Positions 51,833 to 60,115 of a stretch of 64,000 nt of DNA are shown here, piece after piece. Source of the stretch: Rhodococcoides kyotonense (GTDB taxonomy: Bacteria > Actinomycetota > Actinomycetes > Mycobacteriales > Mycobacteriaceae); NCBI RefSeq assembly GCF_001645385.1, contig NZ_LVHI01000006.1, positions 62,001-126,000 of the forward strand, in the 5' to 3' direction. Both the position numbers and the translations under genes were made by a program. Numbering within the stretch: position 1 is the stretch's first letter; each line of letters starts with the position of its first letter. The notes below the pieces were generated by a model, which saw nothing but the letters and a program-made list of their open reading frames with translations, searched no databases and was not told where the DNA came from.

Positions 51833-52116
51833 GCTCGACCGGACCGGCCAGCAGCCTTCATGGCCGCTGCCAACTGTTCAGCGTCGAGACTGTCACCCTT
51901 GGTCAGCTCGGTCTGTCCCTGGACGTGCGAGGCCAGCAGTTCCTGGTCCGACAGGACGGCAATGGTCTCTTGCAGCGCGTCGAAATCGTCGGCTCCGAGC
52001 AGCACTGCGACGCGGTGGCCGTTGCGGGTGATCTCGTAGCGGGCGTGGGTACGTTCCGCGTCGTCGACGATATTGGACAGACGAGCCCGTGCATCTGCGA
52101 CCGGCAATGTAGTCAT
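51829..52116 (-). CDS. Phd/YefM-family antitoxin
   Basis: 95 residues from ATG 52116 (ATG 52122 also in frame). TTLPVADARARLSNIVDDAE and YEITRNGHRVAVLLGADDFD are the DNA-binding and dimerisation blocks of Phd/YefM proteins. The C-terminal half is acidic/helical and neutralises the toxin. The pair is probably autoregulated; the region 52117-52229 before it is AT-richer than the genes. Confidence 0.9.
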   Translation of the reverse strand: MTTLPVADARARLSNIVDDAERTHARYEITRNGHRVAVLLGADDFDALQETIAVLSDQELLASHVQGQTELTKGDSLDAEQLAAAMKAAGRSGRA

Positions 52117-52229
52117 GTACATAATTAAAGCGCAACTTCCGTAAGGTGTGCTAGAACGCCGCCTTCTGGGGAACGACGACACTTGACGAGCGGAATGCCC
52201 GATTTGCCTGGTCTGTAAGGTCCGTTCCC

Positions 52230-52706
52230 ATGATCAAGACAGCGGTGGCGAGGTTGGCGGCAATTGCCGGTGCAGTGGTGGTGTCGGCTATCGGTGCGCC
52301 TGCATTGGCGCACGCGCATCACCAGGACGTGACTCCGCTTCCGGTGGCGTACTCACTGGGTGTGAATTTTTCGGTGCCGTGCAGCGGACAGTTGACGGGC
52401 TTCGTGCATACGCCGCACGACCGGCCAGGGATGGTGACGGTGAGTGTGACGTGGCTGCCCTTCTTCACAGCCCAGTGTCACAACGCCATCTCTGTGAACT
52501 ACCTGTCTGCCTCTGGTTCCGACGGCGCAGGGAGCGGGAATCCGTCGATTCTGCTTCCCTCCGACTCACGGGCGTTCGTTCCTCTGACCGGCCAGGTCAC
52601 GTTCCCGATGCCATCAGGTGGCGGCTCGGTCGTCGTCGCGCCCAACGCGGTGAGCACGACCTACCTGAACCCCTTGGCGAACACCGTCAGATTCACGGTC
52701 GCCTGA
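52230..52706 (+). CDS. Secreted protein of unknown function, intact copy
   Basis: 158 residues. The signal peptide (MIKTAVARLAAIAGAVVVSA) ends APALAHAHH. The mature domain has two Cys (VPCSGQL, AQCHNAI), likely a disulfide, and ends with the beta-rich ILLPSDSRAFVPLTGQ and LNPLANTVRFTVA. A frameshifted paralogue lies at 47650. No known family. It lies directly upstream of a convergent GNAT gene. Confidence 0.75.
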   Translation: MIKTAVARLAAIAGAVVVSAIGAPALAHAHHQDVTPLPVAYSLGVNFSVPCSGQLTGFVHTPHDRPGMVTVSVTWLPFFTAQCHNAISVNYLSASGSDGAGSGNPSILLPSDSRAFVPLTGQVTFPMPSGGGSVVVAPNAVSTTYLNPLANTVRFTVA

Positions 52707-52752
52707 CTCGTCCGGATTCGCGAAAGGTCCGTCGGCAGGTGTTGTTTCACCA

Positions 52753-53292
52753 TCACGCGCGGCGGATCATCGCCGACGAGCCGGGAACCATCCCGTCGGT
52801 GATGATGGCTTCGAAACCGAATCGTTCGTACAGTCGTCGGCTTGCGGGCGTCGTGGATTCGAGAAAAGCTGTTGTGGAACCGATTTCGTCCAGACGGTAC
52901 TGAATCAGCGACGTGCCCACTCCGGTACCTCGGGCTCGCGCCGATGTGGCGATGTCATGGATGTACCAGTGCGGTTCGTCCGGTCGTTGATCTTCGATCG
53001 CTCGATCATGTGCACGACCGGCTTCGGTAGGACTCGAGCTGCCGGATTCGTCACGGGGGCCGGGAGGTTCCCATAACAGCGCGCCGAGCAACTTTCCGTC
53101 CTCGTCGACTGCGACGTCCACGTGCTCGGGTGTGCCCTCGGCCTCGCTTGCGTAGAACTCGGCGAGCGCGCGGCGTCGCGTCGATGCATCGGGCAGGTGC
53201 GCTGCCCATACCGGATCACCGTCGAATGCCTCGCTGAAGATCTCGCCGATTTCGCTTGCGTCAGAGGCAGTTCCGGGTCTGATCGTTGCCAC
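52753..53292 (-). CDS. GNAT family N-acetyltransferase
   Basis: 179 residues. The acetyl-CoA pyrophosphate loop motif is ARARGTGVGTSLIQY (R/Q-x-x-G-x-G/A) at about 117-131, preceded by the HWYIHDIAT strand; SRRLYERFGF is the C-terminal motif. The substrate could be a small amine, antibiotic or protein N-terminus. The start ATG 53292 follows a spacer with no strong upstream site. Confidence 0.88.
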   Translation of the reverse strand: MATIRPGTASDASEIGEIFSEAFDGDPVWAAHLPDASTRRRALAEFYASEAEGTPEHVDVAVDEDGKLLGALLWEPPGPRDESGSSSPTEAGRAHDRAIEDQRPDEPHWYIHDIATSARARGTGVGTSLIQYRLDEIGSTTAFLESTTPASRRLYERFGFEAIITDGMVPGSSAMIRRA

Positions 53293-53424
53293 GGGTGAAT
53301 CCTTTCATCGGGCCGTAAGCCCCCGCCAGCGTAGCGCGAGCCATGCGGTCCGAAAATCGCAGGCGACATTTCGACCGGAACGGGGTGTCTTGTCCGCGAG
53401 CCATGGGCCGACGAGGATGCTGGG

Positions 53425-53931
53425 GTGAGCTTCGTCGAACGAGTCCAACGCGCGATCCGACTGACCGAGGACCTGAACTTACTGCGTTATGCAGAGCAGG
53501 ATGCGATTCGCGCGGCATGGAGCGAGCTGACCGGCAGAACCGTCGACGAGTCCTTTCATCTCATCCCGCCGGTCTATTCGGATCATGGAATCAACATCAC
53601 CGTCGGCCGCAACGTCTTCGTCAATCAGGGCTGCCGTTTCAACGACATCGGCGGAATCGACATCGGCGACGACGTCATGATCGGTCCCAGCGTCAGCCTC
53701 ATCACCTCGGGCCATCCGATCGGCCCGGACGAGCGGCGGACGGGCATCACGTCGGCACCCATCGTCATCGGGCGAGGCGTGTGGATCGGCGCGTCGGCGA
53801 TGATCTTGCAAGGGGTGACCGTAGGCGACGACGCCATCGTCGCGGCGGGTGCCGTCGTCACGCGAGACGTTCCGGCTCGGACGATGGTGGCAGGGGTTCC
53901 GGCGTCGGAGATCAAGAAGCTGGATCAGTGA
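53425..53931 (+). CDS. Maltose/galactoside-type O-acetyltransferase (left-handed beta-helix)
   Basis: 168 residues. Hexapeptide repeats run from INITVGRNVFVNQGC through IGDDVMIGPSVSLIT, IGRGVWIGASAMIL and VGDDAIVAAGAVV. The catalytic His is in TSGHPIG. The N-terminal RYAEQDAIRAAWSELTGR is the family cap. These trimers transfer acetyl from acetyl-CoA to sugars. GTG 53425 is the best start. The neighbouring MerR gene ends eight bases away on the other strand. Confidence 0.88.
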   Translation: MSFVERVQRAIRLTEDLNLLRYAEQDAIRAAWSELTGRTVDESFHLIPPVYSDHGINITVGRNVFVNQGCRFNDIGGIDIGDDVMIGPSVSLITSGHPIGPDERRTGITSAPIVIGRGVWIGASAMILQGVTVGDDAIVAAGAVVTRDVPARTMVAGVPASEIKKLDQ

Positions 53932-53938
53932 CGAGACA

Positions 53939-54310
53939 TTATGCAGGCGTTGCTGTTTCGAGATACCTGTTCGCGTGCTCGATGAGGTAGCTGAGCTGAG
54001 TACGCGTCTCGGCGAGAGCCTGCATCTGCTCGCCGAGACGGTCGTGCTCGGCGAGCATGATTGCGATGGACTCCCGAGTGACATCCGACGACGGCGCGTC
54101 CACGCACGGCAGGATCGACGCGATGACGGTGCTCGACAGGCCTGCCGAATAGAGCTGACGCAGCAGCCTGACTCGATCGACCGCGTCGGCGTCGTAGACA
54201 CGGTGTGCGCCTGACCCGCTGCGCCGTGAATCCAGCAGGCCGCACTCCTCGTAGTAGCGCAGCGATCGGACGCTGGCCCCCGTGCGTCGCGCCAATTCGC
54301 CGATCCGCAT
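53939..54310 (-). CDS. MerR family transcriptional regulator
   Basis: 123 residues. The winged helix-turn-helix MRIGELARRTGASVRSLRYY and EECGLLDSRRSGSGAHRVYD is standard MerR. The dimerisation helix follows (MLAEHDRLGEQMQALAETR). The one Cys in ILPCVDAP does not make a metal-binding pattern, so an organic or redox signal is likelier. It diverges from an NADP-dependent oxidoreductase; a dyad with promoter-like spacing lies between them. Confidence 0.9.
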   Translation of the reverse strand: MRIGELARRTGASVRSLRYYEECGLLDSRRSGSGAHRVYDADAVDRVRLLRQLYSAGLSSTVIASILPCVDAPSSDVTRESIAIMLAEHDRLGEQMQALAETRTQLSYLIEHANRYLETATPA

Positions 54311-54334
54311 AGGTGACTCCCCTCACAAAGGCTT

Positions 54335-54358
54335 GAACCTGACATCGACGAGAGGTTC
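54335..54358 (+). promoter_or_regulatory. MerR-type dyad and promoter of the oxidoreductase gene
   Basis: GAACCT-N12-AGGTTC is a 24-base dyad. TTGAAC at 54333-54338 could be the -35 element, and about 19 bases later the TCTACG region a poor -10. A 19-base spacer with the dyad inside is the classic MerR-activated layout. Confidence 0.65.
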
Positions 54359-54406
54359 TACGGTTGATTCGAACATACTCCTCGATTCGAAGGCGAAGGC
54401 CCGTCA

Positions 54407-55306
54407 ATGCTCGCAGTGCAGTACAACTCGTTCGGTGACCCCTCGGTGCTCGAAGTCGCCGAGCGTTCCGATCCGCATGCCGGACCGAATTCGGTGCGCA
54501 TCCGCGTGCTGGCCGTCAGTATCAATCCGATCGACAGACTCCTGCGGGCTGGGCATCTGAAAGAGGTTCTGCCGCTCGAGCTACCGGCCATCCCTGGTCG
54601 CGACGCCGTGGGCATCGTCGAAGAACTCGGTGACGGTGTCACCGATGTCGCGATCGGCGACAAGGTGTTCGGGCTCGGTGGCGTCAGCGACACGACCGCC
54701 GAGTACGCGGTCCTCACCGCGTGGGCGAAGGTGCCCGCAGTGTGGACCGACGACGAGGCTGCCGCGGCGGGGCTGGCGTCGGTGACCGCGCTACGAGCGT
54801 TGGACGCACTGGGCCACGGCTCGAGTCTGCTGGTCGACGGAGCCGCCGGTGCCGTGGGAAGCGCGGCCGCGGCCTTTGCAGTCGCCGACGGGGTGCGCGT
54901 CGTCGGCACCGCAAGCGAGGCCAACCACGAGCGCCTCCGTGCCATGAACGTAACGCCCGTGACCTACGGCGACGGACTCGTCGACCGCGTCCGCGCCGTG
55001 GCTCCCGACGGCGTCGACCTCGCCTTGGACGCGGCGGGGTCAGGGTCGCTTCCTCAGCTGATCGAACTTGCCGGTGGCGCAGCACATGTCGTCACCGTCG
55101 CAGATCATCGAGGTGCGAGCGACCTGGGTGTGCGCAGCGTGAACGCCGAAAACGACTTGGCTCTACTGCGTCGTGCAGCAGTCTTTGCCGACGCCGGGCA
55201 CTACACGCCGCACGTCAGTGAGGTCATGTCGTTCCGAGATGCGGCGCGGGCCCATGCTCGGTCCGAAGCGAGTAGCGGGAAGATCGTGCTGCGAATCGAT
55301 GGCTGA
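54407..55306 (+). CDS. NADP-dependent quinone/zeta-crystallin-type oxidoreductase
   Basis: 299 residues of the MDR superfamily without zinc ligands. INPIDRLLRAGHLKEVLPLE and PGRDAVGIVEELGDGV are typical of quinone oxidoreductases, and the nucleotide motif is DGAAGAVGSAAAAFA. Such enzymes reduce quinones or enones using NADPH. It is probably induced by the divergent MerR regulator in response to an electrophile. It is followed by a 69-bp palindromic repeat. Confidence 0.9.
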   Translation: MLAVQYNSFGDPSVLEVAERSDPHAGPNSVRIRVLAVSINPIDRLLRAGHLKEVLPLELPAIPGRDAVGIVEELGDGVTDVAIGDKVFGLGGVSDTTAEYAVLTAWAKVPAVWTDDEAAAAGLASVTALRALDALGHGSSLLVDGAAGAVGSAAAAFAVADGVRVVGTASEANHERLRAMNVTPVTYGDGLVDRVRAVAPDGVDLALDAAGSGSLPQLIELAGGAAHVVTVADHRGASDLGVRSVNAENDLALLRRAAVFADAGHYTPHVSEVMSFRDAARAHARSEASSGKIVLRIDG

Positions 55307-55320
55307 CGGCCGGGCTCGCG

Positions 55321-55389
55321 AATCCTCACTCCCGCTCGTAATGCTCAGGCGATGCATGCCGTGAGGATCGGGATTTCGAGTGAGGATTC
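55321..55389. repeat. 69-bp palindromic intergenic repeat, copy 2
   Basis: The element begins AATCCTCACTC and ends GAGTGAGGATTC, with the same central GCGATGCAT as the copy at 44954-45022, equal length and matching internal half-sites. Outer arms of 11 bases are perfectly complementary. It lies 15 bases after the oxidoreductase stop and could also act as a terminator. Confidence 0.75.
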
Positions 55390-55505
55390 GGCGCCGACCC
55401 GCCTACAACGTCGTATTCAACCTGCGATAGCACCGGCCGTGCGCGAATAGGCCGAGCGGAGGCCAACTTTGCGCGCACGGGTGGCGAAGCCGCACAATCT
55501 GACCC

Positions 55506-56411
55506 ATGTCCACCGGCACCACCGCTCGCGCCACTGTTCTCGGGATGGGTGCCCTCCTTGCCGCCACACTCTTCTGGGCAGGCAATTATGTCGTGGGCGG
55601 CGCCGCGGTCTCGTCGATCTCTCCGCTGGATCTGACGGCGTCGCGCTGGGTCATCGCTCTGGTCCCGCTGCTTGCTCTGGCTCAGCTGATCGAGAAGCCC
55701 GACTGGTCGGTGGTCGCCAGATCCTGGCCGACGATGATCGCGCCCGCACTCGTCGGCCTGCTGGCCTACAACTTTCTTCTGTACTCGGCGCTGCAGCACA
55801 CCACTCCGGTCAGTGCGTCGCTGATCAACGCGTTCAACCCGGCATTGATCAGCCTCGCCGCCGCGCTGTTCCTGCACCAACGACTGAACAGAACGTCGGT
55901 GCTGGGCATCGGCGTCGCACTGGTCGGTGTCCTGTGGGTTCTCAGCGACGGCCACCCGACGACCTTGGTGTCGACGGGCCTCGGCCTCGGCAACGTTCTG
56001 ATGGTCGGCGCCATCTGCGCGTGGACTGCCTACACCTTGCTCGGACGACGCCGCACGACCATCCCGCCGATCACCGCGACGGCCGTGCAAGCGGTCATCG
56101 TGATCGTCGTCCTGACACCCGTGGTCCTGCTGACGGGCGGGCCGCACATACCCGTCGAATCCGGCCCGATCTGGGCGTTGCTGTTCGTCGGCCTCGGACC
56201 GTCGGTCATCTCCTACGTCATGTGGAACAAGGCGCTGACGGTCATTCCACCCGCGCGGGCCGGTGTGTACCTGAATCTCATCACCGTCTTCACCGTGCTG
56301 ATCAGTGTGGCGCTCGGGCAACCGTTCTCTCTCGCCCAGGCCGTCGGTGGAGTCACGGTCATCGCGGGTGTGATCCTGACCAACCTGAATGCGTTGCGAC
56401 GGCCTGTCTAG
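55506..56411 (+). CDS. EamA/DMT-family transporter
   Basis: 301 residues with ten membrane helices in two EamA repeats (about 10-145 and 155-297). LLAATLFWAGNYVVGG and PALVGLLAYNFLLYSALQ, with FVGLGPSVISYVMWNKAL in the second half, are typical. These drug/metabolite transporters export amino acids or other small metabolites. It is followed by 210 noncoding bases before the UDP-glucose dehydrogenase gene, so joint transcription is uncertain. Confidence 0.88.
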   Translation: MSTGTTARATVLGMGALLAATLFWAGNYVVGGAAVSSISPLDLTASRWVIALVPLLALAQLIEKPDWSVVARSWPTMIAPALVGLLAYNFLLYSALQHTTPVSASLINAFNPALISLAAALFLHQRLNRTSVLGIGVALVGVLWVLSDGHPTTLVSTGLGLGNVLMVGAICAWTAYTLLGRRRTTIPPITATAVQAVIVIVVLTPVVLLTGGPHIPVESGPIWALLFVGLGPSVISYVMWNKALTVIPPARAGVYLNLITVFTVLISVALGQPFSLAQAVGGVTVIAGVILTNLNALRRPV

Positions 56412-56499
56412 CCGTGCGTGGTGGTTGCAACAGGGATCAACCATCCGCGCACGGGTGGCGCGGCCGCCCTCCCACGTAAACCGGCGAGTAACTTGGTAT

Positions 56500-56517
56500 T
56501 TCGTTCGAATGAACGGA
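56500..56517. promoter_or_regulatory. TCGTTC-N4-GAACG dyad upstream of UDP-glucose dehydrogenase
   Basis: TTCGTTC-GAAT-GAACGGAA (about 56500-56517) is a dyad about 105 bases before the dehydrogenase start. A closely related dyad lies just after that gene at 57981. Their shared arms and N4 spacer suggest one regulator acting on the exopolysaccharide genes. Confidence 0.5.
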
Positions 56518-56621
56518 AGTTGTCCGATGAGGCAGTTGTCGGTGCGTGGCTCTACTATCTCCCTGTTGGAACGTCGACGTTCCTGCGCATACTCATTTGC
56601 AATCCGGGGGACACACAGATC

Positions 56622-57941
56622 ATGCGGATCACGGTTTTCGGCACGGGCTATCTCGGTGCAACCCATGCGGCGTGCATGGCCGAGCTGGGGCACGAGGTTC
56701 TGGGTGTCGACGTCGATCCCGCCAAGCTCGCCAAGCTCGAAGCCGGTGAGGTCCCCTTCTACGAGCCCGGCCTCGAAGAGGTGCTGCAGCGCAACATTGC
56801 CGCGGGCCGGCTGCGCTTCACGTCGTCGTACGAGGAAGCCGCGGAGTTCGCCGACGTCCACTTCCTCGGTGTGGGCACGCCCCAGAAGAAGGGCGAGTAC
56901 GCCGCCGACATGGTGTACGTCGACTCCGTCGTCGAAACCCTCGCTCCGCTGCTGACCAAGCCTGCCGTGATCTTCGGTAAGTCGACGGTTCCCGTCGGCA
57001 CCGCGTCTCGCCTGGGTGCGCGGGCTCGTGAGCTCTCGCCCGCGGGTGACGACGTCGAGGTGGCGTGGAACCCCGAGTTCCTCCGCGAAGGCTTTGCCGT
57101 CAAGGACACGCTGCACCCCGATCGTCTGGTGCTCGGCGTCGACCGTGACCGTCCCGGCCGCGCAGAGGCTCTGGCTCGTGAGGTCTATGCGCAGCTGCTC
57201 GACGAGCAGATCCCGTTCCTCGTCACCGATCTCGCGACGGCGGAGCTGGTCAAGGCGTCGGCCAATGCATTTCTGGCCACGAAGATTTCGTTCATCAACG
57301 CCATCGCCGAGGTCTGCGAAGCGTCTGGAGCGGACGTCAAGATACTGGCCGACGCCATCGGTCACGACGAGCGCATCGGCCGCAAGTTCCTCAATGCAGG
57401 CATCGGCTTCGGCGGTGGCTGCCTCCCCAAGGACATCCGCGCGTTCATGGCTCGCGCCGGTGAGCTCGGTGCCGACCAGGCGCTGACGTTCCTCCGCGAG
57501 GTCGACAACATCAACATGCGACGACGCACCCGCATGGTCGAGTTGGCGCGTGAAGCCTGCGGATCGCTCCTCGGCGCTCGCGTCGCCGTGCTCGGTGCCG
57601 CTTTCAAGCCCGATTCCGACGACGTCCGCGATTCGCCGGCCTTGAATGTCGCCGGCCAGATCCAGCTTCAGGGCGCAGCGGTCAACGTGTACGACCCGAA
57701 GGCCATGGACAACTCTCGTGCGCTCTTCCCGACGCTCGGCTACAGCAGCTCGGCGCTCGACGCCTGTGAGGGTGCCGACGTCGTGCTCGTCCTGACGGAG
57801 TGGAAAGAGTTCAAGGCTTTGACGCCTGCCGATCTCGACGGCGTGGTCCGGGCGAAAGTCCTGATCGACGGCCGAAATTGTCTCGATCCGCAGCAATGGC
57901 GCGACGCCGGCTGGACGTACCGCGGGCTCGGTCGTCCGTGA
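56622..57941 (+). CDS. UDP-glucose 6-dehydrogenase
   Basis: 439 residues, standard length. The NAD motif is VFGTGYLG (5-12), ELVKASANAF carries the catalytic Lys211/Asn215, and GFGGGCLPKD the nucleophile Cys267. It oxidises UDP-glucose to UDP-glucuronate in two steps with NAD+, supplying acidic sugar for exopolysaccharide. ATG 56622 gives the family N-terminus; a longer reading from 56418 has no support. Downstream genes are the sugar-polymer assembly cluster. Confidence 0.95.
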   Translation: MRITVFGTGYLGATHAACMAELGHEVLGVDVDPAKLAKLEAGEVPFYEPGLEEVLQRNIAAGRLRFTSSYEEAAEFADVHFLGVGTPQKKGEYAADMVYVDSVVETLAPLLTKPAVIFGKSTVPVGTASRLGARARELSPAGDDVEVAWNPEFLREGFAVKDTLHPDRLVLGVDRDRPGRAEALAREVYAQLLDEQIPFLVTDLATAELVKASANAFLATKISFINAIAEVCEASGADVKILADAIGHDERIGRKFLNAGIGFGGGCLPKDIRAFMARAGELGADQALTFLREVDNINMRRRTRMVELAREACGSLLGARVAVLGAAFKPDSDDVRDSPALNVAGQIQLQGAAVNVYDPKAMDNSRALFPTLGYSSSALDACEGADVVLVLTEWKEFKALTPADLDGVVRAKVLIDGRNCLDPQQWRDAGWTYRGLGRP

Positions 57942-58532
57942 CCTGAAGAAAACCAGCGTGCCCGACGGAGAAAACTAATGTCGTTCAGTTGAACGAACCA
58001 ATTGCGTCTCCGTTTGGATAGTGTCCTCACGACCCGGCAGAATGATCGTCGATCGAGCATCAATCCGTTCAATGGATTGTTTCGTGATGGATGGCGCCTG
58101 CCATCGTCCGAAATGCGCGTCGGGAAAAGTTTTTACGTTGTTAACAATCACGACAACGGGGTTGTGATTGTGAATCGATGTCACAGAAACGCTGTGTCGC
58201 AGCATGATTCGGCAGTCGATCGACGGTCGGTGCCGGCTGTAACGCCGCGAAGACGTGCAGCGATGCTTGGTCTGGTCGGGAATTACTCTCATTGTGTCTG
58301 CAGGGCTACCTGCGGGTGTGATACACCAGGAATGGTTACGTGATCGTCCTGTGATGTAACCCACTTGGCAGAGTTCTAAACCTGACTGCGTGCGAAAATT
58401 TGAAAGCTCGAACAGCGGGCAACAGTGACCGGTTTTCTTCACGTCAGTGCGGATGTGAGTGGAGAAGGTTCGCTCAGAACCCATCGGACCGTCGGCCACA
58501 AGCTGTCGGAGCATCGTAAGGAGGGGGAGTCG
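57942..58532. other. 590-base intergenic leader before the initiating transferase gene
   Basis: No open frame with coding bias is seen. The stretch is AT-richer than its flanks and holds several dyads: TCGTTCA-GT-TGAACGA (57981-57996), AATCAC-ACAA/TTGTGATT around 58147-58169, and GGTTAC (58334-58339) with GTAACC (58356-58361). A long structured leader before exopolysaccharide genes could hold the promoter, an antitermination signal or a small RNA. Confidence 0.5.
57981..57996. promoter_or_regulatory. Perfect TCGTTCA-GT-TGAACGA dyad in the exopolysaccharide leader
   Basis: A perfect 16-base dyad, 40 bases after the dehydrogenase stop. Its arms and spacing match the dyad at 56500 (CGTTC-N4-GAACG). 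Confidence 0.55.
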
Positions 58533-60047
58533 GTGGCAACACTGGGATCGGTGCAGCAGGCTCCGCAGGGGGTATCTCCGGCAAGGCAGGCGTGGCGCGT
58601 TCGTCGTCTCACGTCTCGGCGCGTGTGGGAACACCAGTACGTCGACCGGTTGAGGGTCACGGACGTTCTGGTCGTCGTCACCGCCGTCGCGCTCGCTCAG
58701 CTCATTCGTTTCGGCGAGGCGCAAGCAGGTCAGCCCACGGCGTTCTACGCATACACAGGGGTGTCGCTCGCGCTGGCTGGTCTGTGGATCGCGTTCCTCG
58801 CGATCTTCCGTACGCGCTCGCCGCGTGTCATCGGTAACGGCGCGGAGGAATATCGCCGCATCGTGTCGGCGACGTTCCGGTTGTTCGGCGTCATCGCCAT
58901 TCTGTCGCTTCTGTTCAAGATCGACATTGCGCGGCTCTATCTGGCTATCGCTCTGCCGATCGGTTTGCTCGGCCTGCTGCTCACTCGGTGGGTGTGGCGT
59001 AAGAGCGTTGCAGGCCAGCGCAAGAAGGGCCAGTACCAGACGTCGGTCCTTATCGTCGGTAGCCGCAAGGCCGCTGTGGCGATGGCCAAGCAGTTCGAGC
59101 GTTCTCCGTCGGCCGGTTACAGCGTGGTCGGCATGTGCCTACCGCGCTACGAGGTGCACGGCGCCGATGATGCAGTGACCGTCGACGGTTACGAGATACC
59201 TGTCCTCGGCGACGAACACACCGTGACCGAGGCAATCGAGGCGTCGGGTGCCGATACCGTGGCTGTGACCGCGACCGAGCACCTGGGCCACAAGGGCATT
59301 CGCAAGATGGTGTGGGACCTCGAGAAGAAGAACGTCGATCTGGTCGTGGCGCCCGGTGTGGTCGACGTGGCCGGTCCGCGCCTGGTCATGCGTCCCGTTG
59401 CCGGCTTCCCGCTGATTCACGTGGAGAAGCCGCAGTACAACGGTGCGACGCGGTTCAGCAAAACGGCTTTCGACTTCGTCTTCGCGGCAACGGTTCTGCT
59501 TCTGATCTCTCCGATCCTGCTGGTGGTGGCTGCGGCTGTGAAGCTGACGAGCCGTGGTCCGGTGTTCTACAAGTCGGAGCGCATGGGCATCGACGGTAAG
59601 CCGTTCCCGATGATCAAGTTCCGCAGCATGGTTCAGGACGCCGACAAGCAGGTCGACAAGCTGCTCGCTCAGAACGAGAGCGAGGGCGGCGTGCTGTTCA
59701 AGATGCGTGAGGATCCGCGGGTCACGAAGGTCGGCAAGTTCATGCGCCGGTACAGCATCGACGAGCTGCCCCAGTTCTTCAACGTGCTGCGCCGCGAGAT
59801 GAGCGTGGTCGGCCCGCGTCCGCCGTTGCGTCGCGAGGTAGAGACCTACGACGGAGATGTACGACGCCGTCTCCTCGTCAAGCCGGGCATCACTGGTCTC
59901 TGGCAGGTCAGTGGTCGGAGCGACCTGTCGTGGGAAGAGACTGTGCGACTCGATCTCTCGTACGTGGAGAACTGGTCGATGGTTGGGGACATTCTGATTA
60001 TTGCCAAGACCGTGAAGGCTGTCGCTGGGAGCGACGGGGCTTACTGA
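58533..60047 (+). CDS. Polyprenyl glycosylphosphotransferase (WcaJ/CpsE-like, initiating transferase)
   Basis: 504 residues. Four or five N-terminal membrane helices and a nucleotide-binding-like middle domain (VGSRKAAVAMAKQFERS) are followed by a fifth hydrophobic hairpin (FVFAATVLLLISPILLVVAA). The C-terminal catalytic domain shows SRGPVFYKSERMGIDGKPF, FRRxSIDELPQFFNVL-like and VGPRPPLRREV motifs. It transfers a sugar phosphate from a UDP-sugar to undecaprenyl phosphate, the first step of repeat-unit assembly. GTG 58533 follows AGGAGGGGG (58518-58527), better than the GTG at 58425. Confidence 0.92.
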   Translation: MATLGSVQQAPQGVSPARQAWRVRRLTSRRVWEHQYVDRLRVTDVLVVVTAVALAQLIRFGEAQAGQPTAFYAYTGVSLALAGLWIAFLAIFRTRSPRVIGNGAEEYRRIVSATFRLFGVIAILSLLFKIDIARLYLAIALPIGLLGLLLTRWVWRKSVAGQRKKGQYQTSVLIVGSRKAAVAMAKQFERSPSAGYSVVGMCLPRYEVHGADDAVTVDGYEIPVLGDEHTVTEAIEASGADTVAVTATEHLGHKGIRKMVWDLEKKNVDLVVAPGVVDVAGPRLVMRPVAGFPLIHVEKPQYNGATRFSKTAFDFVFAATVLLLISPILLVVAAAVKLTSRGPVFYKSERMGIDGKPFPMIKFRSMVQDADKQVDKLLAQNESEGGVLFKMREDPRVTKVGKFMRRYSIDELPQFFNVLRREMSVVGPRPPLRREVETYDGDVRRRLLVKPGITGLWQVSGRSDLSWEETVRLDLSYVENWSMVGDILIIAKTVKAVAGSDGAY

Positions 60048-60115
60048 GGCCTGACGTCTTACCACACTCACCCAAGCGCTAGACGCGTGTCTTGGCGTGC
60101 CTTCTAAGGACGACC

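Noticed and set aside
55326..57896. Minus-strand frame of 856 residues opposite the EamA and ugd genes
   Set aside because: Low-complexity D/R/Q composition; antisense of two certain genes.
58163..58185. CRP/GlxR-like TGTGA...TCACA site in the leader
   Set aside because: The spacer is seven bases rather than six, so the match to the usual box is not good enough.
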